Shown in pieces: positions 1 to 12,080 of a stretch of 64,000 nt of DNA (the stretch's first letter is position 1; every line of letters starts with the position of its first letter). Location: assembly GCA_907164885.2 (NCBI GenBank), contig OU015494.1, positions 2,779,268-2,843,267 of the forward strand. Reading direction: 5' to 3'. Both the position numbers and the translations under genes were made by a program. Source of the stretch: Dolomedes plantarius (taxonomy: Eukaryota; Arthropoda; Arachnida; Araneae; Dolomedidae). The notes below the pieces were generated by a model. The model was not told the DNA's origin. It saw nothing but the letters and a program-made list of their open reading frames with translations, and made no database searches.

Positions 1-3000
1 AGCTTTCAAAATTCGAGTTAATTAGTTTACAAAGACTCATCTGAAGACGTGTAATTTGCGTTGATCTTAGCTTTCTGATTTCAACTACACACATGTCAAT
101 TCGAAAACTTATACTTTGACAGCCACAGTGCGTTAGATTAGCATTTACAAATTACTCTAGCAGTGTTTCTTTGCCATTCAGCTCCTAGCGTAATGTGATT
201 ACAGTGTTATTTGGTGTTTATGCAAAGCTTCAAGTTGTCCACATCGAAACACGTCCAACACAGTGGGGTGAAAATGCAATGTTAACTCTCCACATTAGCT
301 GTTGCACAATCCCCTCCAATTTAGCACGTTTCTTATTAGACATCTTTAGCAATAGAAAGTTAAAAAATTTAGTATGCCACCTACATAGGTAATAAAAAAT
401 CACGCCAAATATTTCCTTCCACGGAGTTAAAAATAAGTTTTTAAAAGATTTTTTCTGTGAATTGAATTCGACAGAATCTTTGTAATACTTTAAATACTGT
501 ATAAACATTTCATGAAACTTATCCTAATGTAAAATAACTTTGAATTTGCTTTTTTGGATGGCGAAATAAGGATAAAGTTCCTTATGCAGATATTGTGACT
601 CTTATCATCTGTACCTATAGCCAAAGTTGTTTACCAAAGCAGTATTTCTTTTAAATTTCATTCAAAGCACAGATTTCATCAGTATATGAAAAAACGGCAA
701 GAAATATTCTGAAAATGGAGAAGTCACAATTGATCAATAAAGTCTGGTAAAATCAAATGCATTTTTAACTTGACGCTTCTAATTCCATTTCAATGAGCAT
801 GAAGGACAGTATGTCATATGCACGTCTGTCAGTCAATAGCATGATTTTCCTCTGATCAATCAGTGATTAGCAAACGCTGGGTTAAAACACATTTCTAAGG
901 TGAAATCGCCTTCTGTCTTAGCCGAATCTGATACATGGTCAAAGTATTATCGCGATATATAAGAGCTTTATTTGAAAACAGAAAAGTGTCTAACTAAATC
1001 TTGATGTTTGCAATGAAGATTAACATATTTGTAACCGTCCGATATGCTGTAGGTAAATATCAAATGCTATTATTCCAGACACTTTTCAGGGTGCTAGTCA
1101 GGAACCTATTTTCTTCGCTGCAAAAGTAAACCGTCCAAATTACGTCCCAGAATTGGAAGTATCCAGTTCTTTCTTTTAAAAACACAACAACAATGGTCTA
1201 TGAGTACAGTGAACAATATTTTATTACCACTATTTTATATCCATATTTTAGTTTTTCCTTTGATCTTCAAAAGATATAGGTAGATTGTAATGTCTCAATA
1301 AATTTGGAGTTCTTTTTCATTGATTTTTGAGCGTTATTAAGAAGTTAAAGCCTAAACCTTGCAATGAATTTTAAGACTGACTTGCACCCTGAATCAATCA
1401 TTAAACTAAATTAAGAGGTAAGAAAATTTTTAATCAATGCTCTTGTGGAAATTATATTCACATGCATCAGATAATATGGGTATTTCATAAACAAATGGTA
1501 TTTTAATTTTGATACATTACTTTCCTCTAAACCCTCTTTTAAGGAAATTCTTCTTTCCGTATTAAAAAATCCACCCCACCTCTCATGCTTTCTCATTATT
1601 TAATTTCAATCCACTTTTGAGTTTTGTACTTTATTCATATGTTTGTGATCCAAAATAAATTCCTGTGCCAAAAATAAAGCATTTAGAATATATCTATCAT
1701 AAATTTGAATACTTTTATTATACCTGTAAAGAAATGAGTTAAAATTTTACCTGTAAAGAAATGACTTTCATTAAAAGAAGGCAACTTTTATACTGCTATT
1801 TCATTGACATTAAAGCCTGAATTAGCACTAGAAACCTTACCAGGTGAACAAGGATGATTCTATTTTGTTACCAAAATCATTGAATTGATTCTATTTGTTT
1901 ATTGATCCTTGGAAAACGTACCTCTCTTGTTTCTAAAATCACTGAATAGTTTTCTGAAGAGTATTAAGTTTTTCACTTTATTAACTTATTTCAGAGATTC
2001 TATCTCTTCGAATTTGTCCTTTTACCTTTTTAGCCTTATCAAATACTACTCGATAAGAGATTATGTTGAAACAGATTTGTGGAAACAATACAAGTTGATT
2101 GAAACAGAGCATAAATATACTAAATTTTATGACTCTTATAAATTGTCTGAAACAAAAAAATCTCTGCCCTCACACATCTAGAAAATAGTATCATCAGGCA
2201 TTAACTTTCTTACTGAAATTTTGAAGTCAAATATGTCATTAAATAAATGACAGGAATTTGAAGACAAACTAATCGAATTATAGAAATTTCAATTGTTTTG
2301 TTAATGTTGCGAGTGGGTATAAGTCTTTGGATTCTATGTATCATGCTAAATATGTTTGGGTCCTACTGCAGCAGATGAATGCGGTTTGACTGTTAACAGA
2401 TAAGTTAATCAAATGGCTGTAAATATACATTCACGTATAACATGCCATGAAAATCTGCTGAATTATATGCAGCATTGTCTCCTTATTAGTGCATTTAATT
2501 TCAATCAATTTTATTTCCAGTGGTCTCTAGTCGATTATGAGTTATTAGTATATGTTGTCATTAGTATTAGCTTTCGCTCCGCATTTTGTCGTGAAAGTTA
2601 TATACGATCAACTTTATAAATTGAGCTTAATTCTATTTTACTAGATTGCCATTAGAACTAGATTGTTTAAACTGCAGAAAACATTAATCTCGTGTAAAAA
2701 TGGTTTTTTTCATGTCTGAAGATTTAATGAAACAAAAACGTGTAACTTCAGACTCTGTGATAAATATGTTTTGCTTTGTTTTTAAAGAGTTTTTGTATTT
2801 CCCTCCATCACTCACGATACACTCCGCATTAAAATAATTGCATATATACTCTCTTTATTTAAGAAACAAGATTTTCCTTTATAAGAATTCAGTTGTATGG
2901 AGATGCTATTGGAATATTTGTATCAAACGAAGTACGACTTTGCAAAAACTCATTCAAACTGCTTAATTTTCTTTCAAATATGATGGCTGGAGAATCAGCG

Positions 3001-3772
3001 CCTTTTCTTAGATAAAAACTTAAAAGGATTTTAATAACTTTAACTATTACTTATCATACATTAAGAAACCGTAAAATAAACAGATTTTGAATTGTTATGA
3101 CTGTTAATGCAACGTAAGCCTTCAGTAAAATGTAGATCACAAAACTCTTGTTTTAACAATAAAATGAGAAGAAAAACTTGACACATTATCAAAATATGTA
3201 TGAAATAAATTGAAAACAAAATGGAAACTCTATAAAAAATTTATTTGAGGTAAACAAATTTTCATTATTGATGTCAGACAAAAATTTAAGCTGTCATCAT
3301 TTTATCTACAAACTACATCTCAGCAACAATTCAATTAAATAGGACTAGTTTATTTCTACAACACGTTTGTATTAATTCTGACCAATTATAATTTTTTATC
3401 ATAAATTGTTATAAAATGGGAATCAAATTCGCTTTAGCCAAATGCATTTCTGTCTCTGTTTAACTATACAGCTATTAAACTATACAACTTTACTAAAAGG
3501 ATATTAATTCTTTAATGTGAAAACGAAGTGGAAAGCTCTTTTTGTATTAGCAGCATAAGTTTAAGCTTGATACGAAAATTTAGACCCTGTATTGATAACT
3601 CTTGTGTAAAAATATACTTTCAATTACGTACTAACTTGACACATAGGTTGAATTAGGTTTAGGAAATGTAAAAACATGAGAAAGAGAGGAAAATACTAAA
3701 CTAGAAATAAAAACTGTATCAAATATGTATGTAGGAAAAAACAATTGTTAAAATAAGGGTCTCCGAATTAAA
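1..3772. other. AT-rich anonymous DNA, no gene seen
   Basis: I see no coding region, RNA gene or recognisable transposon here. The open frames are short, of AT-rich composition and without motifs. The right limit is where BEL/Pao LTR-like sequence begins. Confidence 0.6.
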
Positions 3773-3823
3773 TTGGATATAATGAGAACATTCATTTCCA
3801 AAATAATTTGCAATCACTGGAGA

Positions 3824-4079
3824 AGCAGTTCCTCTTCTAAACCGATGATGTGGCCAAAACTAAACCAGAACTTGCCTGTTAGGATTTATTATAAACATAA
3901 GCATGTGGTATTTGCATGTTATGAATCTGATGGGATCTTTTCCCAAGACATGGCGGAACCGAACTCTCTCACACCCATTCCGTGCCTTGGAATGGACGCA
4001 TGCGAGGATTCTCCTCTTACATCAACGACATTTGTTGGCGGTATGCCGCCCACCTTAAAATGTAAGATTTCAATATGAC
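3824..4079 (-). repeat. BEL/Pao 3' LTR remnant
   Basis: Matches the 5' LTR fragment at 9638-9701 over about 65 bp with small indels. The outer limit near 4079 is a guess from a TGT-type start on the minus strand, because no second full copy is available for comparison. The open frame across 3773-4078 on the plus strand is an LTR shadow, not a gene. Confidence 0.55.
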
Positions 4080-4555
4080 AAAGATTCAATTGAAACTAAT
4101 ATCAAATACAAACAGATACAAATTACACAGTAATAATAGAAAAATAGCCTAAATTTAAAACAGAAAGATCATTAAGTTTAAATATATGAATAAATAGAAG
4201 ATATAAATTTAGTCATTGTCCAGTGGCGATTTGCAGAGTTTTGTAACCGATCTTTTGAAAATTCCGTCACTAGTTTTGATAGAAGCCACTCTTACGCAAT
4301 TGTCTTTGGCGGGGAAAACATGAATAATACGTCCTATATGTCATTTCAATGGTGGCAAGTTTTCGTTCTTAATCAATCCCAAATTTCCAATCTCGAGATT
4401 ACTTTCTGGTGAGAACCTCTTCGGGTTTTGTTAAAAGGAATTCACATACTAGGAATTCCATCGTTTCGAAAAGTGTTGCACGAGTTTTTGGGTGAGTTGC
4501 CATCTTCTAAGTCGACTAATTTTTAACGAAAAAAAGTCGGTTTCTGGAACTGCAT

Positions 4556-5172
4556 TTAACGGTGCTCCAATAAGAAAGTGGCCTGCCGTGAGGACTGATA
4601 GATCACTTGAGTCATTGGACATGGGAGAGGGCGAGAATTAAGGCACGCCTCTATTTGACCTAGGATGATATATAGTTCTTCATACGTTAAGATTACGTTT
4701 GCTATTACGCGTCTAAGGGGAAACTTAACCAACTGTATGCCTGCTTTCCAAAAGCCTCCCATATGAGGGGCAGCTGAAGGATTTAAAGTGCCAGTTAATA
4801 CTATCATCTGACAAGTGTCGAGTAATCGCTTCATTATGACTGGGAGATTCAGCCAGAACAGACAGTTCATTTAGTTTTTTTTCTTCGCACCCCCAAAATT
4901 TGTGCCGCAGTCGCTATAATGTCCGCACATTTACCTCTTAGACATACGAATCTTTTCACAGCTGCGAGAAAAGAGTCGGTAGATAGCTCGCTGACCAGTT
5001 CACAGTGGATTGCTCTTGTAGCAAAGCCCGCAAAAAGAGCTAAGTATGTTTTACATGTTTTGGGCCTGGTTCCCTTTGACATTCGAATGGTAAAGGAGCC
5101 AGAGAAATCCACACTACATCTTAGAAACGGACGTGTCAGAGTAATTCTTGCAGACGGCAGGTCTCCCATCAT
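4556..5172 (-). pseudogene. BEL/Pao integrase core and C-terminal part, broken
   Basis: The minus-strand frame 5172-4867 carries the start of an integrase catalytic core, with a VDFSGSF segment supplying the first catalytic Asp, then the ATRAIHCELV segment typical of BEL/Pao. The frame 4870-4556 carries the downstream GGFWKAGIQLVK and IEACLNSRPL motifs, also diagnostic of this clade. The frame is lost around 4900, where the second catalytic Asp should lie, so the protein is dead. Integrase would join the cDNA copy to the host chromosome. A long plus-strand frame at 4919-5272 is only the antisense of this gene. Confidence 0.82.
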
Positions 5173-5412
5173 TTGTTTGGAAGTGGAAGCTTATACCTTG
5201 GCTCATGTTATTCATTTCCAAGGGACTCTCAGAATAGTACTTCTATTTCAAATTATCCAAAATTGTTGTTGAATGCTTGACTGAAGTAACTAAGGACCAG
5301 CATATAAATTTGTAATGCGGAACCAAAAAATTAGTATTTCAGCCAAAAATCCATATTTTGGCAGAAGTAAAGGAAATTTTTGACTTTCAGGTAATTTAGC
5401 ATGTCGAAGACG

Positions 5413-5678
5413 CAGGGCCGCCCAGAGACTTTACGGGGCCTGGGGCAAACTTCCGTTGGGGGCCCCAAGAAATCTGATTAATCGAACATTTTTTTTAATT
5501 ATTTTTGGGGGGCCCCTTTTTTCAGAAGATTATCTTAAATTTTGAAGTACAAGTTTCAGAATTTTCTTTCGGAGGAAATCTAATAAATAATTTTTTTTTT
5601 AATTTTTGAGGGCCCCTCCGGCAGTTGGGGGCCTGGGGCAAAGTGCCCCAGTTGCCCCCCCCCCTTTGGGCGGCCCTA
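5413..5678. mobile_element. Small hAT-type non-autonomous element
   Basis: The ends are inverted: the left end begins CAGGGCCGCCCAGAG and the right end reads CTTTGGGCGGCCCTA. The flanking 8-mers CGAAGACG (5405-5412) and TGAAAACG (5679-5686) match at six of eight bases, consistent with an aged 8-bp hAT target duplication. The interior contains runs of G and C and no coding capacity. The CAGGGCCG start is shared with the 4.4-kb hAT element at 39435-43828. Confidence 0.68.
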
Positions 5679-5851
5679 TGAAAACGACCGGCCACCCTGA
5701 GCAGTCCTTCTTGAATCAATGAACAGAATTGAGGATAAAAGTTTGCTTTTTGTAGGAAGCGAACGGGAGTTTTTCAAGGCAGATATTTTAGGTTGAAAAT
5801 TTTGTTCTTGGACACTTTTATCCAAAATTTAAGTGCATGATCGAGTTCTTT

Positions 5852-6857
5852 TTATGTTAGAAACCTGGATTTTCTTTCATTTCTTGACAGTTTACAGTTG
5901 GAGATAAAGCGAAAACAAAATGCTGTCACTCGCTTCAAATTGGAAAGTGTAGAAAAGTTATGCAAGAGATCAAAGGTTTCATTTATTTGCGTAGTTGCGA
6001 TTGCTGTGTTATAAGTTAAAAGTGTTCCCCTTTCCTTCATAAGAACTTCTTCAGTTTCAGCACACTGGAAGGGTTGTTCGATAATGGAATCTTATATGGA
6101 AAGGGATTTGGGGCCTTTCCACCATAAAGGAAATTTTTCACCTGTTTGACTGATATTCCCGATGAAACGCATTCGGCGTGATTCAATTTACCATCGATCT
6201 GCTTCCACAGAGTTCCTGGCAATAAATTGTGTATTTTTGCGACTCTATGAGTCACGAATGTTTTCAGTGACTCAGATGTGCCAACGACCAACAAAGAACT
6301 ATAGTTGAATCTGTCCAGTACCACATCTTGGGGGATTTGCTGCACTGCAAAGCTCGACAAGTGAAGTTAATAAGTTTAGCTAATAAAACTGCACCACGAA
6401 GTTCTAATCTCGGAAGAGAAGTCAATTTTAATGGTGCGACCCTAGTTTTTCTAACAATTAGTCGTAACTTTGGAATCCCATCCTTTGAGACAGTACGCAC
6501 GCAAACAACCACTGCATATGCCCTTTCAGAAGCATCACTAAATCCGTGCAGTTCAAAGATTTCCGAATTTCGTAGAAGGATGTATCTGGAAATTTTTATT
6601 TCTTTAATATTTGGTAGATCTCCATATGATGCTCACTTTTTAATATCGAATCCTCCGCATTTAAGCATTTCATTTACTTCTTGCTGTAGTTGAAGTGCTT
6701 CACCAAATGAATTACTAGATCCAGTCATTAAATCGTCAACATAGAAGTTTCTTTTAACGACCTTTGATGCCTGAGGATAACGATTCTCTTCCTCGACGGC
6801 AAGCTGTTGAAGACATCTCATGGCTAAGTAGGGCGCAGATGGAGTTCCGTATGTCAC
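5852..6857 (-). pseudogene. BEL/Pao reverse transcriptase and RNase H region, broken
   Basis: The minus-strand frame 6857-6633 carries the RT segment with the YVDD catalytic box (FYVDDLMTGS) after an APYLAMRCLQQLA stretch. Frames 6512-6264 and 6360-6037 continue with LPRLELRGAVLLAKL and the WKQIDGKLNHAECVSSG region between RT and integrase in BEL/Pao. The frame 6040-5852 carries LKRVTAFCFRFISNCK, another clade-typical stretch. At least three frame changes separate these pieces. It would have copied the element RNA into DNA. Confidence 0.85.
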
Positions 6858-7037
6858 CGTAAGTGAACGCTAATCCCTCACCGGCATATCTGATGACTCT
6901 CTGCATAATATATGTTGATAATCAGTGTCATCTGGATGGCACTTAAAATCTTCCGGTACATTTTTGCAACATCGGCAGTCATTTCTATTTTGTTCTTGCG
7001 GAAGCGCAGTAATAGAGAGGCAATATCCTCTTGCAAT

Positions 7038-7106
7038 GTGGAACCAACTATTAATTTATCGTGGAACCAACTATTAATTTATCGTGGAACCAACGATTAA
7101 TTTATC
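7038..7106. repeat. 23-bp tandem triplication
   Basis: Three adjacent units at 7038-7060, 7061-7083 and 7084-7106, each of the form GTGGAACCAACTATTAATTT plus ATC. The third unit differs by one base. It lies inside the broken BEL/Pao pol region and looks like local slippage. Confidence 0.9.
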
Positions 7107-7240
7107 AAAGATAACCCATTTGGCATTTTTGTTGATGCATCAAAAAGGACGCAAAACTTCGACAAACAAGATGAAGTTTTCATGACCGCGTGATCAGGAA
7201 AATAAAAGGTTTCTTTAGAAACGTTAACCTCGGAACATTA

Positions 7241-7462
7241 TTACATGTGCCCTAAACTTTCATACTGATGCATGTATTTTAAATAAAGCTTCTTTTTTTC
7301 CGGTTTGTTAACAAAACTCCTTTCATTTTGTTTTAAACGACGTTCAGCAATTTCGCGGAATGTACCTAAATTGATTTGAGTATCCCGAGATGGCAATCGA
7401 ACTACGAATCTCCCATCTTCATTGCGTGAGTAGGTTGACTGAAAAGGCTTCTCACAAGCCAT
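7241..7462 (-). pseudogene. BEL/Pao pol, segment just upstream of RT
   Basis: The minus-strand frame contains GRFVVRLPSRDTQINLG and a KKKLYLKYMHQYESLGHM stretch, which match the region leading into the RT of BEL/Pao pol. A frame break separates it from the YVDD segment, and it is preceded by the protease remnant. Confidence 0.75.
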
Positions 7463-7581
7463 TTCCGAAGTAGTATTGTGTTAATATTTTAGCGTATGGG
7501 AGTTCCTCTAATTCCTAAAATTTTTCAACTTCGAACTCTGCATCACAGTGAGTGAAATGAAAAGAAACTGGAACTTCAGGT

Positions 7582-8425
7582 TTAGCATTTACATTTACAT
7601 TCACTTTTCTTATAATTATCCAGCCGAAAACTGTCTCTAAGGTGCCAAGTGAACTTGTCACAAGATGTCAAACGACTGCTAAGTAATAGATGAGGTAAGA
7701 TGTCTGCTCCTAACAAAATGTCAATAGGACTTGTTTCGTAGAAACGTTCATCAGCTAACTTTAAATGCTCAAACATATCCGCATGGTAGGATTCTGGATC
7801 AGAGGCAGTGGCGCACCCAGGATTTTTTCTTCGGGGGGGGGGAGAGGCCGATATGAACGGATAAAAATATTTATAATGCAAAATCAATATTCATAATGTA
7901 ATTTCTATTTCTTTGGGGGCAGAGCCCATTGCCCCCCCCCCCCTGGGTGCTCCACTGATCAGAGCTAAATCACATGTGATTTTTGGTAAGATAAGAACAT
8001 CTACAGTTAATGAAATTTCTGTAACGCTGTATGAAGAGACCTTCAGTTCTATAAGGGCCTTTGCCGCACCTACGGCAGTTGCCGATAATCCAGACAGGTT
8101 AACATTGGCTCTCTGACGACAAAGTCCAAGTAGCTGACCACATGCTTCACGGATAAAACTCTTTTCTGAACCCGAGTCTATAACTGCGCGACAAGAATGT
8201 GATTTGCCTCTTGAGTCGAAGATCTTTGTAATAGCTGTAGGCAGCAAATCATTTGAAATATGCACTTTAGACTGCGAATAATGATTTGATGATAACTTCC
8301 TTATTAGAAGTTTCTGTTTCATGCAACAATGTATTATGAGTTTCATTACATTTTTTGCATTTCGTACTTTTACATCTACCTGAAAAGTGCCCCGATCGCA
8401 AACAGTTAAAGCAAAATTTATTTGT
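7582..8425 (-). pseudogene. BEL/Pao zinc knuckle and aspartic protease, split by a MITE
   Basis: On the minus strand, about 8425-8330 encodes a CCHC knuckle (CFNCLRSGHFSGRC). The frame 8346-7891 follows with the protease active-site box VIDSGSEKSF, and the frame 7887-7582 holds the second protease segment PIDILLGADI. The protease is interrupted at 7806-7957 by a 152-bp hAT-type MITE with target duplication, so the break is by insertion here. Further indels also exist. The protease would have cut the polyprotein. Confidence 0.83.
7806..7957. mobile_element. 152-bp hAT-type MITE inserted in BEL/Pao protease
   Basis: The ends are CAGTGGCGCACCCAGG and CCTGGGTGCTCCACTG, inverted repeats with one mismatch in 16. 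The flanking 8-mers ATCAGAGG (7798-7805) and ATCAGAGC (7958-7965) differ only in the last base, as expected for an 8-bp hAT duplication. The interior begins with a run of G and ends with a run of C and has no coding capacity. Confidence 0.88.
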
Positions 8426-9637
8426 TTAACGAATTCCTTTTTAATGATTTAAACTTTCCTCCTTAAATTTATCACCTTAAATTTATCACCTTAAATTTCT
8501 TCTGATATAATGAATGTGATTCTGAGGTTGCAAATATACAAAGCACTTGACGCTGTGTAATGACTGGAAACAGGTTGTTTATACTCTTTCGTTTTCGATT
8601 GAAATCCGAATGCTCTTGCTGGTGCCAACTTGTGTGGCGAGCTCATGATTTGTTTATACATTGACTTAAGAGCCTAGCGCAGCTGCCCGATTCTCTATGA
8701 AGGAATAGAACATTTTGTACGTGGGTAACTCGCCTTACCCAGACTTATTGTAAACTGGCAAACCGTTTCGACGTCCAGAATTTCTTTTTGAGGAAATATA
8801 TTAAAATAATATCCCAATGTTCTGTTATTACTTTAATATTTCTAATGCATTGACTCATTAGTTTGTAACATCAAGTAGTCCTTTGCCCATTGCCGATTCT
8901 TGATTTAAATTTGGTTGGTTAATAATTTATCTAAGGTTGCTGTAATTATTGGCTGACTAGATTCTCAAATCTATCGCAGATTAACTTGCATTCTTTTTAT
9001 AATTAGCAGTCGTATTGGAAGAGCTGGAATTAGAATGGCTGCTTGACCCTTTAGAGATAACTTAAAATATTGCAGTTTTGGGCCCTCCGACAATGATAAA
9101 TTGTGGTGTAGTGTTGCGAGGAATAGTTTCGAAATAACACCAGTTACTAAAAATTTCCTGAGAACGTAGGTAAATTAATTCTAGGCAATTTTGCAGATGA
9201 GTATTTCAGAATTCTGAGAAATTGTTACGCTCGAATTTAACTCATTTTTGTTTTGTCTCTGACTGCTTTAGCATTTTTATTTTTAATAATTCTAACCTTA
9301 GTAGCTATTTCATCGTACTCCTGTTCGTTGTTTTTCGTTCAGCATCAGTTTGCCATAAAACCATAATATTTGTATTTACCTCATTCAATTCACATCCACA
9401 ACTCATTACTTGCTCATGATGAAGTTCTAATTCTTCAAGATCACACTCATTATTAGCAATTTCAAAGTAAAAATATTTAATAAAAGAGTTGTCCTACCCA
9501 CTAGGGTGCTGCGCCTCTCTTCTTGAGTGCTTCCATAACTTGATAATATATAATATCCTGCGTAAAGTTGACTTCGAATTTCACCACTGACGTTAACATT
9601 CGTTAGAGATCCTCACTGGTGGCTCCAAAATTGAAAA
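8426..9637 (-). pseudogene. BEL/Pao gag and leader, too degraded to read
   Basis: By position this is the gag region of the minus-strand BEL/Pao element, between the zinc knuckle and the 5' LTR remnant. I see no long frame or firm motif. About 9610-9637 reads, on the minus strand, TTTTGGAGCCACC directly after the LTR, a plausible primer-binding site. A short TAAATTTATCACC duplication lies near 8461-8490. Confidence 0.4.
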
Positions 9638-9701
9638 GCAGTTCCTTTCCTACTGATGATGTGGCCAAACTAAACCAGAACTTGCCTTTTAGGATTTATT
9701 A
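9638..9701 (-). repeat. BEL/Pao 5' LTR remnant
   Basis: Matches 3830-3893 and keeps only the end of the LTR adjoining the leader. It stops at a TA dinucleotide (9700-9701) followed by CAGTAAAG. Confidence 0.7.
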
Positions 9702-10274
9702 CAGTAAAGTCCGATAATCCGAACTTCGTCATCCGAAAGTCCGCTGCTTAATCCGAAAACCAAAAGTCAAAAAGAACTAAGGTTACATACAAACCACCAG
9801 TGATACTAAGTAATATAAGTATTTTCTGAAAAGTACAAGAAAATTCAAAGTCAGACAATGTATGAACTAATTATTACTGAACCACATTGGTTTTGAAAAA
9901 ATATGTTAAATTTTTTTGTCGGAGAGAAGAACTCCTCTCCTTAAAGCCAATTATACGGCAGTGTGTGTGTCCGCTGGGTCGCGGAGTGTTGTTCTACGTA
10001 GCGTATCGCTACTCAAATACGCCGCCTCGCCTGAGTTGGGATACTCTCTGCTCCCTGTCACAGTCTGCTTGACCTTCACTCTCATCTGAAACGTGAACAG
10101 GTTCTTCCGAAACATTTCAACATTTGTTGATCGTCAAAATCTTACACTCTACTGTACTGTACTAGGCAGCGTTCCGCTCTCTTATCAGCCATTTCGTCCC
10201 GCGATTTGGTATGTTTAGACAGACCTTATAAAATAAACTGTGTAATCACACGTAATATGGTATATTTATGTAAT
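9702..10274. other. Pogo-like end and anonymous DNA hosting the Ty3 insertion
   Basis: A TA dinucleotide is followed by CAGTAAAGTCCGATAATCCG and then by repeated TAATCCGAA-type motifs to about 9762, the style of a pogo/Tigger terminal repeat. Similar TAATCCGAA motifs recur at 16264-16300, beyond the LTR element, but in the same orientation, so I cannot show a matched inverted pair. No transposase is readable. Confidence 0.35.
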
Positions 10275-10279
10275 CACAT

Positions 10280-10579
10280 TGTAGTGAAATGTTTGTAGAA
10301 GTGCCGTACCCCGTGATCCCCTCCCCCTTTTTTCACCAATCAGAGGGATTGGCTGCGAGGGGCGTTGAAACCCTAGGGGTGAAGGGGATCGTCGGAAGAA
10401 ATGAGCAGAAGAGGACCGGTGTCTGGTAAGATGCAATAGGCTTGCCAACCTCGTGCTCAAAGTTGGTTGTAATCTTTTGGTAAATTGTCAATAAATGTTT
10501 GTGTCGTTTAGACGACTAGTTTTATCTACCTCATTGTCCCGATGCCAAGAAGAACCTCGGTGTAATGTGAATACCCACA
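10280..10579 (+). repeat. 5' LTR of the Gmr1-like element
   Basis: Starts TGTAGTG and ends in ACA before TTGGCAGC. It contains oppositely oriented CCAAT motifs (CCAATCAG and GATTGG near 10337-10352) and a polyadenylation signal AATAAA at 10490. The sequence after the LTR (TTGGCAGCATTGGC) occupies the primer-binding position, but I cannot assign its tRNA. Most differences from the 3' LTR are single-base changes or indels. Confidence 0.9.
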
Positions 10580-10754
10580 TTGGCAGCATTGGCATGTTCA
10601 AGGGATGAAGTAGGTTTAATCGTAGGACTGTGCGTATCGTAGGAGTGTGTGTAGGTGCAATACCTGAATTAAAGGGAATACCCGTGACTAGGAAAAGACA
10701 GGTAAGAAGATTCAAATTGTTATAGTTAATGACATTTGAAGTTAAGTTAAGAAA

Positions 10755-11310
10755 ATGTTTAAAGGGTTTAAGAAAGAGGACTTTAAACTTCTTTGCGAAG
10801 AAATTGGGGCAGAAGTGATCCCTGATGCGAGAATTTCAGATCTTAAAAATAGTATTATTGAATCCGAGGAATACAAGAAAGATCCCGAGTTTGTAAGGAG
10901 GACGGGCAGGGGAGATTTTAGAGCAGAGACAATTAGGGAGGAAAGGAAAAATTAGAAAATGAGAGAAAATATGAACAAGAAAAATTAGAAAATGAGAGAA
11001 AAACATGAAAAAGAAAAATTAGAAAATGAAAGACAACACGAATTAGAGCTCTCTAGAATTCAGCTGAGGGAAGGAAATGCAGATGAACAGAAACCAGAGT
11101 AATTCTGAAGGTGGGACTAGTGTAGAAAGTTTAATCAAAAGTATTCGTACTTTAACATTAGCTCTACCAACCAGACCTGAAAATTGGGGTGTATTTTTTG
11201 ATTCGCTAGAACGCGCATTCCTAACCAAAAAAGGTACCAGAGGAGTTGAAGGCAGAATTTTATTAAACTTACTAGGAGAAAAAAAAGTCTCTAATTTATT
11301 AGTTTAATGT
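10755..11310 (+). pseudogene. gag of the Gmr1-like element, broken
   Basis: The frame 10755-10955 starts MFKGFKKEDFKLLCEEIG and includes EEYKKDPEFV, a gag N-terminus style I associate with arthropod LTR elements. 10940-11045 contains three near-repeats encoding a charged EKLENERK-type helix, probably a coiled coil. The frame 11077-11307 (LALPTRPENWGVFFDSLERAF) continues the capsid-like part. One or more indels separate the two frames. Gag would form the particle that packages the element RNA. Confidence 0.65.
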
Positions 11311-11949
11311 TAAACAGGAGAATTGAATGATACGAAAAATCTTAATTAATTGTTCTTCGAGAGTATGAGCCAACGCCTCAAAAGTGTTTAGAAAATTTCG
11401 TAAAGCAAAAAGAAATGCAAATGAAACCCACATTCAATTCATTCAAGAATAACGACTTCATTAGAATACTATTGCAATTAAGAAGAGTAAAGACTTTTGA
11501 ATCCCTTAAGGGAAACTGATTATAGCAGATAAACTAGAAACGTTAGATCCAGAGACAGCCGCTCACATAAGCATAAGACAAGGGGAATCATTTTTTTTGC
11601 CTTTACAGTTAGCCAAAGATGCGACTTGTATTTTATGTCTAAAGGGAAATCGTTTACGAAATATGAAACTAACTACAAAAAGGGGATGAATAAGAAGAAG
11701 TGACAATATATTCCCCCACCGTTACGAAATTATGAAGACCGGAGTTACAATTATAGAACGAACCAATTGAACATTGAGTTGTGTGTTCATCCACCGACAT
11801 TTGGCGAAAAGCTGTTCGGAACACCCAAGAGTTTACGAGCTAGCAGACTAAAAAACCGAAGAGGCAAATCAATCGAAGAAAGCGCTTATAATAGCGGAAA
11901 TCGCATCCCCATATTTCACTCCTAAACCAGATATTCAAGCTTTGAAATA

Positions 11950-12080
11950 TTAAGCATTTTAATCGGTGGGTAAAAGATTCCCGCTGTATTAGACAGTGCT
12001 ACACAGATCACCGTGTTGAAAGATAAGCATATTCCGCTTAGTACGAAGCAGCACAGGGGTAAAAATTGTTTGATGTCCGC
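11950..12080 (+). pseudogene. Aspartic protease remnant of the Gmr1-like element
   Basis: Around 11975-12035 one frame reads PAVLDSATQITVLK. This is the retropepsin active-site box with DSA in place of the usual DTG or DSG. Stops lie on both sides. It sits between gag and integrase, where a protease should be. Confidence 0.6.

Larger units (their letters stand above)
3824..9701 (-). mobile_element. Decayed BEL/Pao LTR retrotransposon
   Basis: Read on the minus strand, the order from high to low coordinate is LTR remnant, degenerate gag, CCHC zinc knuckle, aspartic protease, RT, RNase H region, integrase and LTR. This is the BEL/Pao order. The two LTR remnants share a core at 3830-3893 and 9640-9701 (for example GATGATGTGGCCAAA). 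All reading frames are broken. Two hAT-type elements (5413-5678 and 7806-7957) and a 23-bp triplication (7038-7106) lie inside. The 5' LTR on this strand is cut short at 9701, where sequence resembling a pogo/Tc1-type end begins. Confidence 0.8.

Noticed and set aside
1411..2619. Short frames in the first 3.7 kb as host exons
   Set aside because: AT-driven composition, no domain, and no convincing splice signals linking them.
3773..4078. 101-codon frame starting MDIMRTFISKIICNHW
   Set aside because: Lies in the BEL/Pao LTR remnant and shows no motif; stops appear in the matching LTR piece.
4919..5272. 117-codon plus-strand frame
   Set aside because: Antisense of the BEL/Pao integrase, with no domain of its own.
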